Shown: positions 8,810 through 17,480, counted from the stretch's first letter. The stretch is 64,000 nucleotides of DNA from DATKRB01 sp035532415 (GCA_035532415.1 DATKRB010000010.1:1-64000); one strand, 5' to 3'. Notes: generated by a model not told the origin, from the sequence alone. Numbers and translations: made by a program.

Positions 8810-11800
8810 CCGCCACCATCCAATATCTGTCACCGGCGAGCGTGCTGCCCCGCCCGGCCCAGGGCCGCATGCGGCCCCTTCGGGCCGGCATCCGCAACGT
8901 CTGGGAGTACGACGACCAGCAGTTCTGGTTCGCCGATGGCCGACTGATCCTGCGGGGCCAGAACACGGCAGGGAAGTCCAAGGCGCTCGAGCTGCTCCTG
9001 CCGTTCGTGCTCGACGGCGACATCCGCTCGGAGCGGCTCGACCCCTTCGGTTCCCGTGCGAAGACCATGTACTGGAACCTCATCGACTTCGCCGAGCGCG
9101 CCTCCGCCATCGGGTACTGCTGGGTGGAGTTCGGTCACCTCGACCCCGCCGGCGTCGAACGGTACGTGACGTGCGTCGTGGGCTTGCGAGCCGTCCGCTC
9201 CGCCGGGAGGAAGGTCGACACGTGGTTCGCGGTGACTCCGCAGCGCGTCGGGGCCGACCTCGATCTGGCCCCCGGGGGCGTGCCACTGACCGAGGAGCGG
9301 TTCCGGGCGGCGCTGGAAGAGCGCAGCGTCTACTCCACCTCGGCGCGCGACCATCGGGCCGCCGTCGACCATGCGCTGTTCGGGCTGGGGCCGGACCGCT
9401 ACGGCGCGCTGATACACCTGTTGCTCCAGCTGCGGCGCCCCAAGCTGTCCGAGAAGCTCGACATGGCCCGCCTCGGTGAGTACCTGAGCGATGCCCTGCC
9501 GCCCCTCGAGCGCCATCGGATGGAGCAGCTCGCCTCGGCCTTTGCCCGCCTGGACGAGGACACGGCCGAGATCGAGCGGTTGGAGGCGTCGTCCACGCAG
9601 CTGCACGCCTTCCTCGGCTCCTACAGGGCTCATGCCCAGGTGCAGGCCCGCCTGCGTGCGGACGCCGTGCGTGCCGCCAACACCCGCTTCGACAACGTCA
9701 CCGAGACGGAGCGGCAGCAGCGGGCCGAGCGCGATCAGGCCACCGAGTCGCTCGGCGCCATCGAGGGCCGCCGCGCCGAGCTGGCGAGTGCCATCGAGCG
9801 GATGACCGGACAGCTCGGTGGGTTGGACCTGTCGAAGGTCCACGCGCTCCACGAGGTGGAGAAGAGCACAGACAAGGCGGAAGAGTACGCCTCCCTCCTC
9901 GTCGGGCGAGCCGGGAGGGACCGCGACAGTGCGACGACCGCGGGCACGGCAGCGGCCGAGGCCGAGCAGGTGGCCGATGGTGCGGCCCGCCGGCGCGACG
10001 ATGAGGCAGCGGCGACCCTCGACGCGGCGGAGGAGGCCCAGCTCGGTCCCGAACACCGGATGCACGCCGAGCAGCTGCTGGCCGCGCCCGACCGGGCCGT
10101 GGTCGCACTCGGGGGTGTGGCCGACCGTCGCCAGGCGTTGCTCCGTGCGGTGCGGGAGGCGGCGGACCAGGCAGCGGCGGCCCTCGCTCGCATCCACGCC
10201 GACGAGCGCTCCCACCGCGCCGCCGAGGGAGCGCTGGCCGAGGCCGAGGCGGCCGAGGCGGCCCAGCACACGACCCTCGACGCTGCGGCGACCGCGCTCG
10301 CCGAGGCTGTCGAGGCCTGGGCGGTCGACTGGCAGGTGCCATTGCCCGATGGCCACGCCGACGCGGTGGTGGACGAGGTGCAACGCGGCGGCCGGCCGGC
10401 GGCCGGCCCCCTGCTGGCCCCGGCGCGGGCATCGCTCACCGAGCAGCGCGTGGTGCTCGGCACCGAGCGCCAACAGGGCCAGCGGCGGCGGGACGAGGCC
10501 GATCGCGAGCGTCGCCTGGTCGAGGCGGAGACCGACGACGCCCCGCCGCCCCGCCCCGGCCGGCCCGAGGCTCGCCCCGACGGGTGCGCACCCCTCTGGG
10601 CGAGCGTCGACTTCGCCGCCGGTCTCGAGGGCGACCACCGAGCCGGGCTGGAGGCGGCGTTGGAAGCCTCAGGTCTCCTGGACGCGCTGGTCAGCCCCGA
10701 AGGGCGGCTCCTCGACCCCGACACCCTAGACACGTGGGTGGCGGTGCCGCCGGGGTCGGAAGCGACGGACGATGCCTCCGCCCGCGACCCCGGCACGGCC
10801 GGTCGGGGCGACACGACAGCGGCCGGTTCGGCGGCCTCGGGCGCAGCGGCCGGTTCGGACGGCCTGGCCGGCTTGGTGCCGGTCCCGTCCGGTCCTCTCG
10901 AGGCGGCGGCGGTGGCCCGGGCACTGGCGGCCGCCGTGGCTGGCGGCGCCCTGGTGGCCACCGACGGCAGCTGGTCGATCGGCCCGCTCCGTGGGCGGTG
11001 GTCCAAGCCGGCCCCGGAGTACATCGGGGCAGCCGCCCGGGCCGAGGCCCGAGCCCGGCGCATCGCCGCGCTGACGGCCGAGATCGAGGCATTGGACGGA
11101 CGACTGGCCGACCTGGCCGAGCAGGAGGCCGTGCTCGCGACCGAGCTGCGCCGTTTGGACCAGGCGGAGTCGGCGTGGCCTTCCACCGACGCCCTTCGTG
11201 ACGCGGGGCGAGACCTGGCCCGGGCCGTATCGACGACCGGCCGGGCGCGTACTCAACTGGCCGAGGCCGGCCAGCGCCTCGATCGATCGCGCTCGGAGGG
11301 CCAGGGCGCCATCGACGCGTTGGCCGATGCCGAGGTCCGAGCCGGGTGCCAGGCCGCCTTGCTCGACGCCGCCTTCGAGGCGCTGTCCCGGTACCGCAAC
11401 CACCTGGTCGGCCTGGCAGCTGCGGTACGCGAGGCGGCGACCGCCCGGACCAGCGCCGCCAGCGCCGGAGAGCGGGCCCGGGCGGCCGAGGAGGTCGCGG
11501 CGCGCTCCGAGGCCGAGGGTCGCGAGGCCACTGCCGTGGCGACCACCGCCCGCGGCGAGGCCGACGAGTTGCGGCGGACCTCGGGGGCCGACGCCGACGC
11601 CGTGCTGGCCCGTCACCGGGAGCTGACGGCGGCGCTCGAGCTCGCCAGCGGCGAACGGGACCAGCTGGACGAGGACCGCGACGGCGCCCGAGACCGGCTG
11701 AAGGCCGCGACCGTGCGGTTGGAGACCACCGAGGAGGAGCGGCGCCAGCGCGACGACGACCGGGCCCAGGCGCTGAAGGCTCTCGCCCGCCTGGCCGCGA

Positions 11801-12933
11801 CCGAGCTGGCCGCCCTCGCCTTCGGCCCCGTCGACCCCGACCGCGATCTCACGCAGGTGACGGCCGGGCTGGGCTTTGCCCGGTCGGTTCACGACCGGCT
11901 CCGAGAGGTGGCCGTCGACCAGGCCGCGCAGGACTCGGTGAGCAACCGCTTCCACAACGGGATGACCACGTTGCGTTCGCAGCTCGGCAGCGATTTCGAC
12001 CCCTACCTCGACACCAGCGACGGCATCGAGGTCTGCTTCGCCACGCTCAACGGCGCCCCGGTGGGCGCGACCGAGCTGTCGTCGGCCCTCGACGAGCAGA
12101 TCCGGCGGCGGCGAGAGACCCTCTCGGACGAGGAGCGCGAGCTCATCGAGCGCCACCTGCTCACCGAGGTCGGCACCCACCTGGGTGAGCGGGTACATGC
12201 GGCGTGGTCGTTGCAGAACCGCATGAACGAACAGCTCCATGCCCATCCCACCCGCAGCGGCGTCACCCTCCGGCTGTCCTGGGACGTGGCGCCCGACGCC
12301 GGGGCCGGTGCCGAGCAGGCCGTCAAGCTCCTGCGCCGGGAGGTGGCCCTCCTCGACCAATCGGAGCGGGTCGCACTGGCTGCCTTCCTGGCCGAACGGG
12401 TCCGTGCTGCCAGAGAGGACGGTGAAGGAGCCGACGCGGTCGAGCGGTTGGCCGCCGCGCTGGACTACCGTCGCTGGCACCGGTTCTCCATCCACCGGCG
12501 GGCTGAGGGGCGGGAGGAACGGATGACCGCCCGCACCCAGGCGGTCGGCTCCGGCGGCGAGCAGGCCAAGCTGGCGCACCTGCCACTCTTCGCCGCCACC
12601 TCGGCGTACTACGCCTCGGCACGGCCCGATGCGCCGCACCTGCTGATGCTGGACGAGGCGTTCGCCGGGATCGACGACAGCCAGCGCGGCGACTGCATGG
12701 GGATGCTCGTCGACCTGGATCTCGACATGGTGTTGACCAACTACGCTGAGTGGGGCTTTTATGCCGAGGTTCCTTCCCTCGCCGTCTACCACCTCGAACG
12801 CACTCCGGGCCATCCCGGGGTGACCGCGCTCCGCTTCGTCTGGGACGGCCAGACCCGCAGGGAGGACGACCCCTGGCTCGACGCCAAGATCGCCGGCAGC
12901 GATGCCGATGGGGACGGTCTTTTCAGTGGCTGA
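8806..12933 (+). CDS. jetC: Wadjet SMC ATPase JetC (TIGR02680 family)
   Basis: JetC is the MukB-like SMC motor that extrudes DNA loops and brings plasmid DNA to the nuclease. The product has 1375 residues, full length for the family. Walker A is GQNTAGKS (51-58), and the ABC signature GSGGEQ (about 1248) is followed by Walker B LLMLDEAFAGID. The middle is Ala/Arg/Glu-rich coiled coil. It is interrupted around residues 645-710 by a Gly/Ala/Ser-rich low-complexity stretch (GTAGRGDTTAAGSAAS...) in the hinge-like region. It overlaps jetB by 4 bp. Confidence 0.9.
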   Translation: MTATIQYLSPASVLPRPAQGRMRPLRAGIRNVWEYDDQQFWFADGRLILRGQNTAGKSKALELLLPFVLDGDIRSERLDPFGSRAKTMYWNLIDFAERASAIGYCWVEFGHLDPAGVERYVTCVVGLRAVRSAGRKVDTWFAVTPQRVGADLDLAPGGVPLTEERFRAALEERSVYSTSARDHRAAVDHALFGLGPDRYGALIHLLLQLRRPKLSEKLDMARLGEYLSDALPPLERHRMEQLASAFARLDEDTAEIERLEASSTQLHAFLGSYRAHAQVQARLRADAVRAANTRFDNVTETERQQRAERDQATESLGAIEGRRAELASAIERMTGQLGGLDLSKVHALHEVEKSTDKAEEYASLLVGRAGRDRDSATTAGTAAAEAEQVADGAARRRDDEAAATLDAAEEAQLGPEHRMHAEQLLAAPDRAVVALGGVADRRQALLRAVREAADQAAAALARIHADERSHRAAEGALAEAEAAEAAQHTTLDAAATALAEAVEAWAVDWQVPLPDGHADAVVDEVQRGGRPAAGPLLAPARASLTEQRVVLGTERQQGQRRRDEADRERRLVEAETDDAPPPRPGRPEARPDGCAPLWASVDFAAGLEGDHRAGLEAALEASGLLDALVSPEGRLLDPDTLDTWVAVPPGSEATDDASARDPGTAGRGDTTAAGSAASGAAAGSDGLAGLVPVPSGPLEAAAVARALAAAVAGGALVATDGSWSIGPLRGRWSKPAPEYIGAAARAEARARRIAALTAEIEALDGRLADLAEQEAVLATELRRLDQAESAWPSTDALRDAGRDLARAVSTTGRARTQLAEAGQRLDRSRSEGQGAIDALADAEVRAGCQAALLDAAFEALSRYRNHLVGLAAAVREAATARTSAASAGERARAAEEVAARSEAEGREATAVATTARGEADELRRTSGADADAVLARHRELTAALELASGERDQLDEDRDGARDRLKAATVRLETTEEERRQRDDDRAQALKALARLAATELAALAFGPVDPDRDLTQVTAGLGFARSVHDRLREVAVDQAAQDSVSNRFHNGMTTLRSQLGSDFDPYLDTSDGIEVCFATLNGAPVGATELSSALDEQIRRRRETLSDEERELIERHLLTEVGTHLGERVHAAWSLQNRMNEQLHAHPTRSGVTLRLSWDVAPDAGAGAEQAVKLLRREVALLDQSERVALAAFLAERVRAAREDGEGADAVERLAAALDYRRWHRFSIHRRAEGREERMTARTQAVGSGGEQAKLAHLPLFAATSAYYASARPDAPHLLMLDEAFAGIDDSQRGDCMGMLVDLDLDMVLTNYAEWGFYAEVPSLAVYHLERTPGHPGVTALRFVWDGQTRREDDPWLDAKIAGSDADGDGLFSG

Positions 12934-14212
12934 GAATGGTCCGGTGGTGACGGAGGACGTGGCCGACGCCGGTCTCCCGGCGGTGCTCGGCGACGAGCGG
13001 CTGGCGCCGCTCTGGCGAGTGGTCCACCGGCGGTTGGAGGCGAGCGGGGGCCAGCTGTCCGGTGTCACCGCCCACCTTCGCCGGCCCACCGACGATCAAC
13101 GGGCGGCGGTCGACCGGCTGCTCGGAGTCCGCAGCCGGGGCGTCGATCTACGCATACCGCTCGATCGGCTCGACCAACTGTTGCGACAGCGGCTCGGCAC
13201 CTCGCTGCCCGCCGTCGTGACGATGGTGCACGGGCCGGTGCGAGACCGTCCCGGCGACCGGGCGGCAGTGGCCGAGGCCGAGGCAGCGATGTGGGAGCGG
13301 CTGTTCGCCCACCCGGCGCTTCGTAGCCATCCGGCGCTCGAGGGTTGGCTCGGTCGGCTCTCGGGCAGCGGGGCGTGGCGCCGGCTCGACGACCCGGAGC
13401 ACCGGCTGGCGGAGACCCTCGACGTGCTTGACCAGCTGCCGCAGGCCACCCCGTGCGGCCGTTCCCGGTTGGCGGCCCGGGTTCTCGGCGATGCCCACGG
13501 GCTGGACGACGATGCACCGACAGGTCGGCTGGCCACTGCCGCGCTGGCCAATCTGGCTGCGGCCGCCGGCCCACTGCGGGCCGCGGACCGACGGAGGCTA
13601 TGGGCCGATCAGGGAGTCCTCTCGGACGAGACGTCCTCGACCGTGCTCACCCTCGGCCTGTGCCCACGGGCAGTCGGGCCCCTTACCGAGGCGGCCGCGA
13701 GGTGGGCCGACGGGGCGACACCCCTTCCGATACCGCTGGCCGCCGTGCAGGCCGAGTCGTGGAAGGTCATGTCCGGGACCTCGATCTGGGTATGCGAGAA
13801 CCCCTCGATTCTGGCGGCCGCTGCCGGAACCGGCGCAACGGTGATCTGCCTTGAGGGCCGGCCGTCACTGGCCGCGCTCCTCCTGCTACGTAATCTCATC
13901 GACGGAGGTGCCCGGGCGAGCTACCACGGCGACTTCGGCCACGGTGGGATCTCGATCGCCAATGAGATCATCGGCGGGCTGGGTGCCACGCCGTGGAGGT
14001 TCGGTGTCGAGGATCATCGTCTCGCTCTGGATCGTGCCTTGGCAGCAGGAACCGAGTTGCCACCCCTGCGAGGAGCCGTCCCCGAAGCGTGCTGGGACCC
14101 GCGCCTGGCACCGGCCGTCCGAGCGGAGGGCGTCGAAGTCGAAGAGGAGCTCGTCATCGACCTCCTCCTGGACGATCTCGGCGGTCTGAGCCGCCCCGGC
14201 GCCCGAGGCTGA
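12902..14212 (+). CDS. jetD: Wadjet nuclease JetD (TIGR02679; DUF3323 + DUF2399)
   Basis: JetD is the topoisomerase-VI-like nuclease subunit that cleaves extruded plasmid DNA. The N-terminal half (to about 200) fits DUF3323 (VTAHLRRPTDDQRAAVDRLLG). The C-terminal half carries the TOPRIM-like DUF2399 acidic residues: E299 in IWVCENPSIL and D344 in YHGDFGHGGI. The frame is intact at about 436 residues. The start is uncertain: ATG 12902 overlaps jetC by 32 bp, whereas GTG 12926 would overlap by 8 bp. It is the last gene before the right attachment copy, so a complete jetABCD set is present. Confidence 0.87.
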   Translation: MPMGTVFSVAENGPVVTEDVADAGLPAVLGDERLAPLWRVVHRRLEASGGQLSGVTAHLRRPTDDQRAAVDRLLGVRSRGVDLRIPLDRLDQLLRQRLGTSLPAVVTMVHGPVRDRPGDRAAVAEAEAAMWERLFAHPALRSHPALEGWLGRLSGSGAWRRLDDPEHRLAETLDVLDQLPQATPCGRSRLAARVLGDAHGLDDDAPTGRLATAALANLAAAAGPLRAADRRRLWADQGVLSDETSSTVLTLGLCPRAVGPLTEAAARWADGATPLPIPLAAVQAESWKVMSGTSIWVCENPSILAAAAGTGATVICLEGRPSLAALLLLRNLIDGGARASYHGDFGHGGISIANEIIGGLGATPWRFGVEDHRLALDRALAAGTELPPLRGAVPEACWDPRLAPAVRAEGVEVEEELVIDLLLDDLGGLSRPGARG

Positions 14213-14263
14213 TCATCGGGCCGTCGATCACGACGTCGCGGTTCGAACACGGTAAATCTGGGA

Positions 14264-14296
14264 CTGCCAGCCAGATTCGTCGAAAGCCCAGCTCAG
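14264..14296 (+). repeat. Putative attachment site, right copy
   Basis: This is a 33-bp direct repeat of 135-167 with two mismatches. Upstream, GGTTCGAA also resembles the tRNA T-loop region of the left copy, but the rest of the tRNA is absent. It lies 52 bp after the jetD stop and would mark the far end of the island. Confidence 0.65.
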
Positions 14297-14484
14297 GGGC
14301 AAATGGGAGTGGATTGCGGGCAAACGTCGTGACCGTCAGCCCGGGGTTCCGCAGTTGGTTGGCATTTTGGGGGCTCCGCCGGAACATCGTTCCTGGTCAC
14401 AGCCAAGGAGTGGCCGCCACGCTGCCTACGTGGCCATGGCCTTCGACACCGGAGGCTGAGCCACGGGTAACGAAGACCGGAACG

Positions 14485-14721
14485 GTGCTCAGCCCGGAGA
14501 TCGAGGAAGACCTTGCGGACGAAGCAGAGGCCGGATACGACCTCGAGGTGGACGCCCAGAGGAGGGTCGGTCGACCGTCGCTGGGTCGTGGCGTCTCACC
14601 CCGACTCGACCTTCGGGTCGAGTCAGAGCTCGCAGAGGCTCTTCATCAGCGCGCCGAGGAGGAGCATCGCAGCCTCAGCGCTGTCGCCCGCGACGCACTA
14701 CGACGCTACTTGGCGTCTTGA
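14485..14721 (+). CDS. CopG/RHH-like antitoxin of a VapBC-type pair
   Basis: This predicted 78-residue protein starts at GTG 14485 (VLSPEIEEDL). The N-terminal part (EAEAGYDLE..RRVGRPSLG) leads into SPRLDLRVESELAEALHQRA, followed by a C-terminal helix SLSAVARDALRRYL. That is the layout of actinobacterial antitoxins with a DNA-binding C-terminus. The initiation codon is inferred, with no strong ribosome site, and frame continuity upstream gives no better start. The stop is followed immediately by toxin-like coding sequence in another frame. Confidence 0.6.
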   Translation: MLSPEIEEDLADEAEAGYDLEVDAQRRVGRPSLGRGVSPRLDLRVESELAEALHQRAEEEHRSLSAVARDALRRYLAS

Positions 14722-15061
14722 GAACGACCAGGATGCAGTCGCCGCCATCCGTGCGCTCGTCCGCGACGGAGAGTGGCCGCCGCTGGTTCCTTCTGTCGTC
14801 CTCGCCGAGTCGGTCACGGGACGCCATCGCGTTGACGCGGCCGTCAACCGGCTCCTCAAGACCTGCGATGTCAGGGAGGATCTGCCTACGGCTCTCGCCC
14901 GTCGCGCAGGCGAGCTCCGCCACCTGGCCCGGCGCGGCTCCGCCGTGGACGCCATCGTGGTGGCCAGTGCCGAACCGGGTGGCGTCGTGCTCAGCGGCGA
15001 CATCGAGGACCTCGGGGCACTCGCCTCCCACGCCAACGCCGTCCGCATCGAGCGGATCTGA
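14722..15061 (+). pseudogene. 5'-truncated PIN-domain toxin (VapC family)
   Basis: The frame from about 14722 reads ENDQDAVAAIRALVRDG, PPLVPSVVLAESVTGR, VDAAVNRLLKTCDV, GSAVDAIVVASA and VVLSGDIEDLGALA. These are the second to last motifs of a PIN nuclease, including the central Glu and the two later Asp residues. The N-terminal strand with the first catalytic Asp (normally V-x-D-T/A near residue 5) is missing. Sequence upstream in this frame is the antitoxin gene read out of frame, and no start codon with a ribosome site is available. A small deletion at the gene junction probably inactivated the toxin. Confidence 0.6.
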
Positions 15062-15553
15062 AACCCCCGTACCGCTCCCCTCCAGAGTGACCGGCTATGA
15101 CACCAACCCCCCGGTCTGGGCGCTGTGCCGGGACCGGGTCGGCGCGGTGAGGCCGCCGGAGAAGGGGGATATCGAGGCCACCCGGCCGGGCCCGAGCACC
15201 TGCGAACCCGGTGTCGCGGCCCGAGCGACCGACGCGGGCCGGCCAACCGAGAGCACCGCGCGCACCGAGACGAGGAGGAACAGGAGTGACCGCCGGTCCA
15301 CCGCTGCTAGCGCCACCACGATCTGCTCGGGGGACACCTCGAGGCTGGGAATGATCAGCACGCGTGGCCCGGACCACCCTCAGCGGCGCCGGCTCGTCGG
15401 CAGCGATGATGGGTTCGCACCCCAGGGGTTCGTGAATGCCACATCGCCGAGACCCTGGCGGAGACCGCAAGAGGGGGTGCTGACGGACCGGACTGAAGCG
15501 TCCCGGACCGTTCCTTCCTCAGCTGCTGTCCTCAATGTCGACAAGGGGGCACA
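15062..15553. other. Intergenic region without a convincing gene
   Basis: About 490 bp between the truncated toxin and the next small gene. A minus-strand frame at 15095-15361 (88 codons) has a short hydrophobic stretch (IVVALAAVDRRSLLFLLV) but degenerates into Arg/Gly/Pro-rich sequence and has no family I recognise. I saw no RNA gene or repeat. Confidence 0.4.
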
Positions 15554-15751
15554 ATGGAAGAGATGGCTGTCGTCGATGTGTCAGAAGAGCGCCGGAGGCG
15601 CAGGCGTGCGGGTGACCCCCGTCTGTCTGCGGAGGGCAGGGAGATCCTGGCCCGGATCACGACCGGGGACCTGGCTGACGAGTTCCAGGCCGCCCTCGAC
15701 GCCGATGTGGAGGCCGACCCGATTCTCGGTGGCCATCACGACGCTGCCTGA
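15554..15751 (+). CDS. Small charged protein, possible antitoxin
   Basis: This 65-residue protein begins MEEMAVVDVSEERRRRRRAG and contains a helix-rich LSAEGREILARITTGDLADE. The basic N-terminus and acidic C-terminus are compatible with an antitoxin, but I do not recognise a family. A second ATG three codons in is an alternative start. It sits 18 bp upstream of the next gene on the same strand, and the pair lies among VapBC modules. The role is inferred from context only. Confidence 0.55.
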   Translation: MEEMAVVDVSEERRRRRRAGDPRLSAEGREILARITTGDLADEFQAALDADVEADPILGGHHDAA

Positions 15752-15769
15752 CCGGAGGAACAACCGGGG

Positions 15770-16189
15770 GTGATCGTGGTCGACGAGTACCTGGCCGTCC
15801 GGGTGGTGGGCGGCCGGTGGCCAGAGGGCCTGCCCGACGACGAGGACCTGGTGCTCCCGGCCAGCCGACACTGGCGGCTCCTCCAGCGCATCCACGCACC
15901 GGGCGGAGGACAGCTCTCCCAGCTGCTCGCCACGTTCAGCCCGACCGATCGGGACACCATCCGCTACCCCTATCCCGAGGTGCTCCAGGTCGCTGACCCC
16001 CGACCGTTGCTCGACGAGGCCGCCCAGATCGCCGCCCGCTACGGAGGCACCGGGTGGCTCATCGCCGAGAGCCTGGCCGCCGGTCTCACCTACGGGCGGA
16101 CCCTGTGGTTCGGCACCGAGCGCAACGTCGGGCACCTGCTTGCCCGAGCAGCCGACGATCTCGGCATCGCCGTCCACGTCGTCGCCTGA
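15770..16189 (+). CDS. Unrecognised protein, possible PIN-like toxin partner
   Basis: This 139-residue protein starts at GTG 15770 after a GGAGGAA site. The N-terminus VIVVDEYLAVRVVGG looks like the first strand of a PIN-type fold with one Asp. The centre has DPRPLLDEAAQIAARYGGTG, and the end reads GRTLWFGTERNVGHLLARAA. The three further acidic residues expected of a canonical PIN active site are not clear. Pairing with the small upstream gene and the toxin-antitoxin neighbourhood suggest a toxin, but this is inference. It could belong to an undescribed family. Confidence 0.55.
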   Translation: MIVVDEYLAVRVVGGRWPEGLPDDEDLVLPASRHWRLLQRIHAPGGGQLSQLLATFSPTDRDTIRYPYPEVLQVADPRPLLDEAAQIAARYGGTGWLIAESLAAGLTYGRTLWFGTERNVGHLLARAADDLGIAVHVVA

Positions 16190-16350
16190 CTCCGCCCGTT
16201 TCTTACCTCACGCCTGTCACCCTGGCCGCGAACCGACCTCACCCTGGCCGCCGATGGTCACCATGATCCCCTCATGGTCAAGACCATGAGCCCTGTTACC
16301 TGGTGTTCCACCGTCACCCTCGGGTCTACCAACGTCACCCCCGACCGACG

Positions 16351-16545
16351 ATGCCACCCTGGATCGTGCGGGCGATCCGGGAAGAGCACGCCGGCTGGTT
16401 CCGGTTCGAATCGACCACCGAGCTCTACATCGTTCCCCCACTGGCGATCTGGCCTGAGCTGGTCGAGCTGGCCGGCGGGACCGCTCCGCTGGTCCAACGC
16501 GCTCAGGCACATCTGGATGCGGGACAGCCACTCGAGGCGCTGTGA
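16351..16545 (+). pseudogene. C-terminal fragment of an alkyl-sulfatase-type MBL hydrolase
   Basis: The 64 codons from ATG 16351 read MPPWIVRAIREEHAGWFRFE, STTELY and a segment ending AHLDAGQPLEAL. I recognise this as the dimerisation region of alkyl/aryl-sulfatase-related metallo-beta-lactamases. The whole catalytic domain with the HxHxDH motif is missing and the frame stops early. It is a gene remnant, not a functional gene. Confidence 0.55.
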
Positions 16546-16814
16546 TTCGTTGATATGGTCTTGGTGCCCAGGATCCGGCCGACCGCTCTGCCCTTCAGGT
16601 GAAGCTGGGCGCCCACCAGCTCCATCCGGAACGCAGCGGCCGAGAGAACTTCAGCGAGGTTCGGTGGCTCGAGGCCGAAATCAGCGATACCCAGGCTGCA
16701 CTTGGTTGATCTTCCACGTTGCACGAGTTGGAGGTCGTCACCCAGGGGCCGTGCCCAGCAATGAAGAGGGGATCGGACCCGGACGCCAGCCCTTGGGTGG
16801 CCGGGCGCGGGGCA

Positions 16815-17363
16815 CTACCAGATCGTTGAGGCCGTTTCGCCCACGAGTTGGAGGAGTTCCTTGGCGGCGGTGTCGTCGTTCAGCCGTTGAACGCCATACC
16901 GCAACTCGAACGCTGCGTTGGCTGCAGCAACGAAGTGCGCGGATTCGCGTTCCTCTGGTTCCGGCATGTCCAGCCACTCCGCTACGTCTGACCATCGCCA
17001 CAGGCGCCCACGATCTCGGGCATGCGAGATGGGAGCGGGGAACTCCCCCCGGCCTCGCTTGCCAGCGATCAACAGCCGGACGCTCTCGCGCGTCCGATCG
17101 AGCCGATCGGCGATCTCCGCCATGGTGACGATGTCGTCAGGCTCGATCCGTCGGACACGGAGTCTGCCCGCTGACTCAACCTGACGGGTTGCGCTCATCA
17201 CGGCATCGGCGAGAGAAGGCGCCTCTCGGATGAACTCGCCATACCCAGCGCCGTTGATCACGCCGAACGTCGCGTCGTCGCAGCCGGCCTCGAAAAGCCG
17301 GCGCGCGACATCCTCATCGGTGAGGTCACCGTCGATCAGGAGGGTGAATTCGTACTCAGTCAT
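16815..17363 (-). CDS. Helix-turn-helix DNA-binding protein
   Basis: This 182-residue protein starts at ATG 17363 behind a strong AAAGGAGG site. The N-terminal half (YEFTLLIDGDLTDEDVARRL, then CDDATFGVINGAGYGEF) is a small alpha/beta domain. The centre has an HTH-like segment, TMAEIADRLDRTRESVRLLI, followed by GRLWRWSDVAEWL, the wing-like pattern of MerR/AlpA-type binders. I recall similar proteins of unknown function in actinobacteria. Its promoter overlaps a 35-bp dyad, so autoregulation is likely. It is divergent from the intact VapBC pair and might also control it. Confidence 0.72.
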   Translation of the reverse strand: MTEYEFTLLIDGDLTDEDVARRLFEAGCDDATFGVINGAGYGEFIREAPSLADAVMSATRQVESAGRLRVRRIEPDDIVTMAEIADRLDRTRESVRLLIAGKRGRGEFPAPISHARDRGRLWRWSDVAEWLDMPEPEERESAHFVAAANAAFELRYGVQRLNDDTAAKELLQLVGETASTIW

Positions 17364-17445
17364 CGTCGACCTCCTTTCGTTCGCATCCGTACACGGCCCG
17401 GCGGATCTGGCGCCCATGGTTCGCGGGATTTCTCGGCGCACGATG

Positions 17446-17480
17446 TTGACACTGTACAACGCCATGTTGTCGGGTGTCAA
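17446..17480. promoter_or_regulatory. 35-bp inverted repeat overlapping a minus-strand promoter
   Basis: Arms of 15 bp with 12 matching positions (TTGACAC-NNN-ACAAC and its complement) flank GCCAT. On the minus strand the outer arm supplies a perfect -35 (TTGACA), and TACAGT 18 bp later is a fair -10, placing a promoter for the HTH gene inside the dyad. It lies between divergent genes (HTH protein and vapB), so a dimeric repressor bound here could act on both. Confidence 0.6.

Noticed and set aside
10726..13089. 787-codon minus-strand open frame opposite jetC
   Set aside because: It consists of Gly/Arg/Val-rich low-complexity sequence with no family resemblance, opposite a well-supported SMC gene.
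15095..15361. 88-codon minus-strand frame with a hydrophobic stretch
   Set aside because: Only the first half looks protein-like, there is no ribosome site, no partner and no known family.
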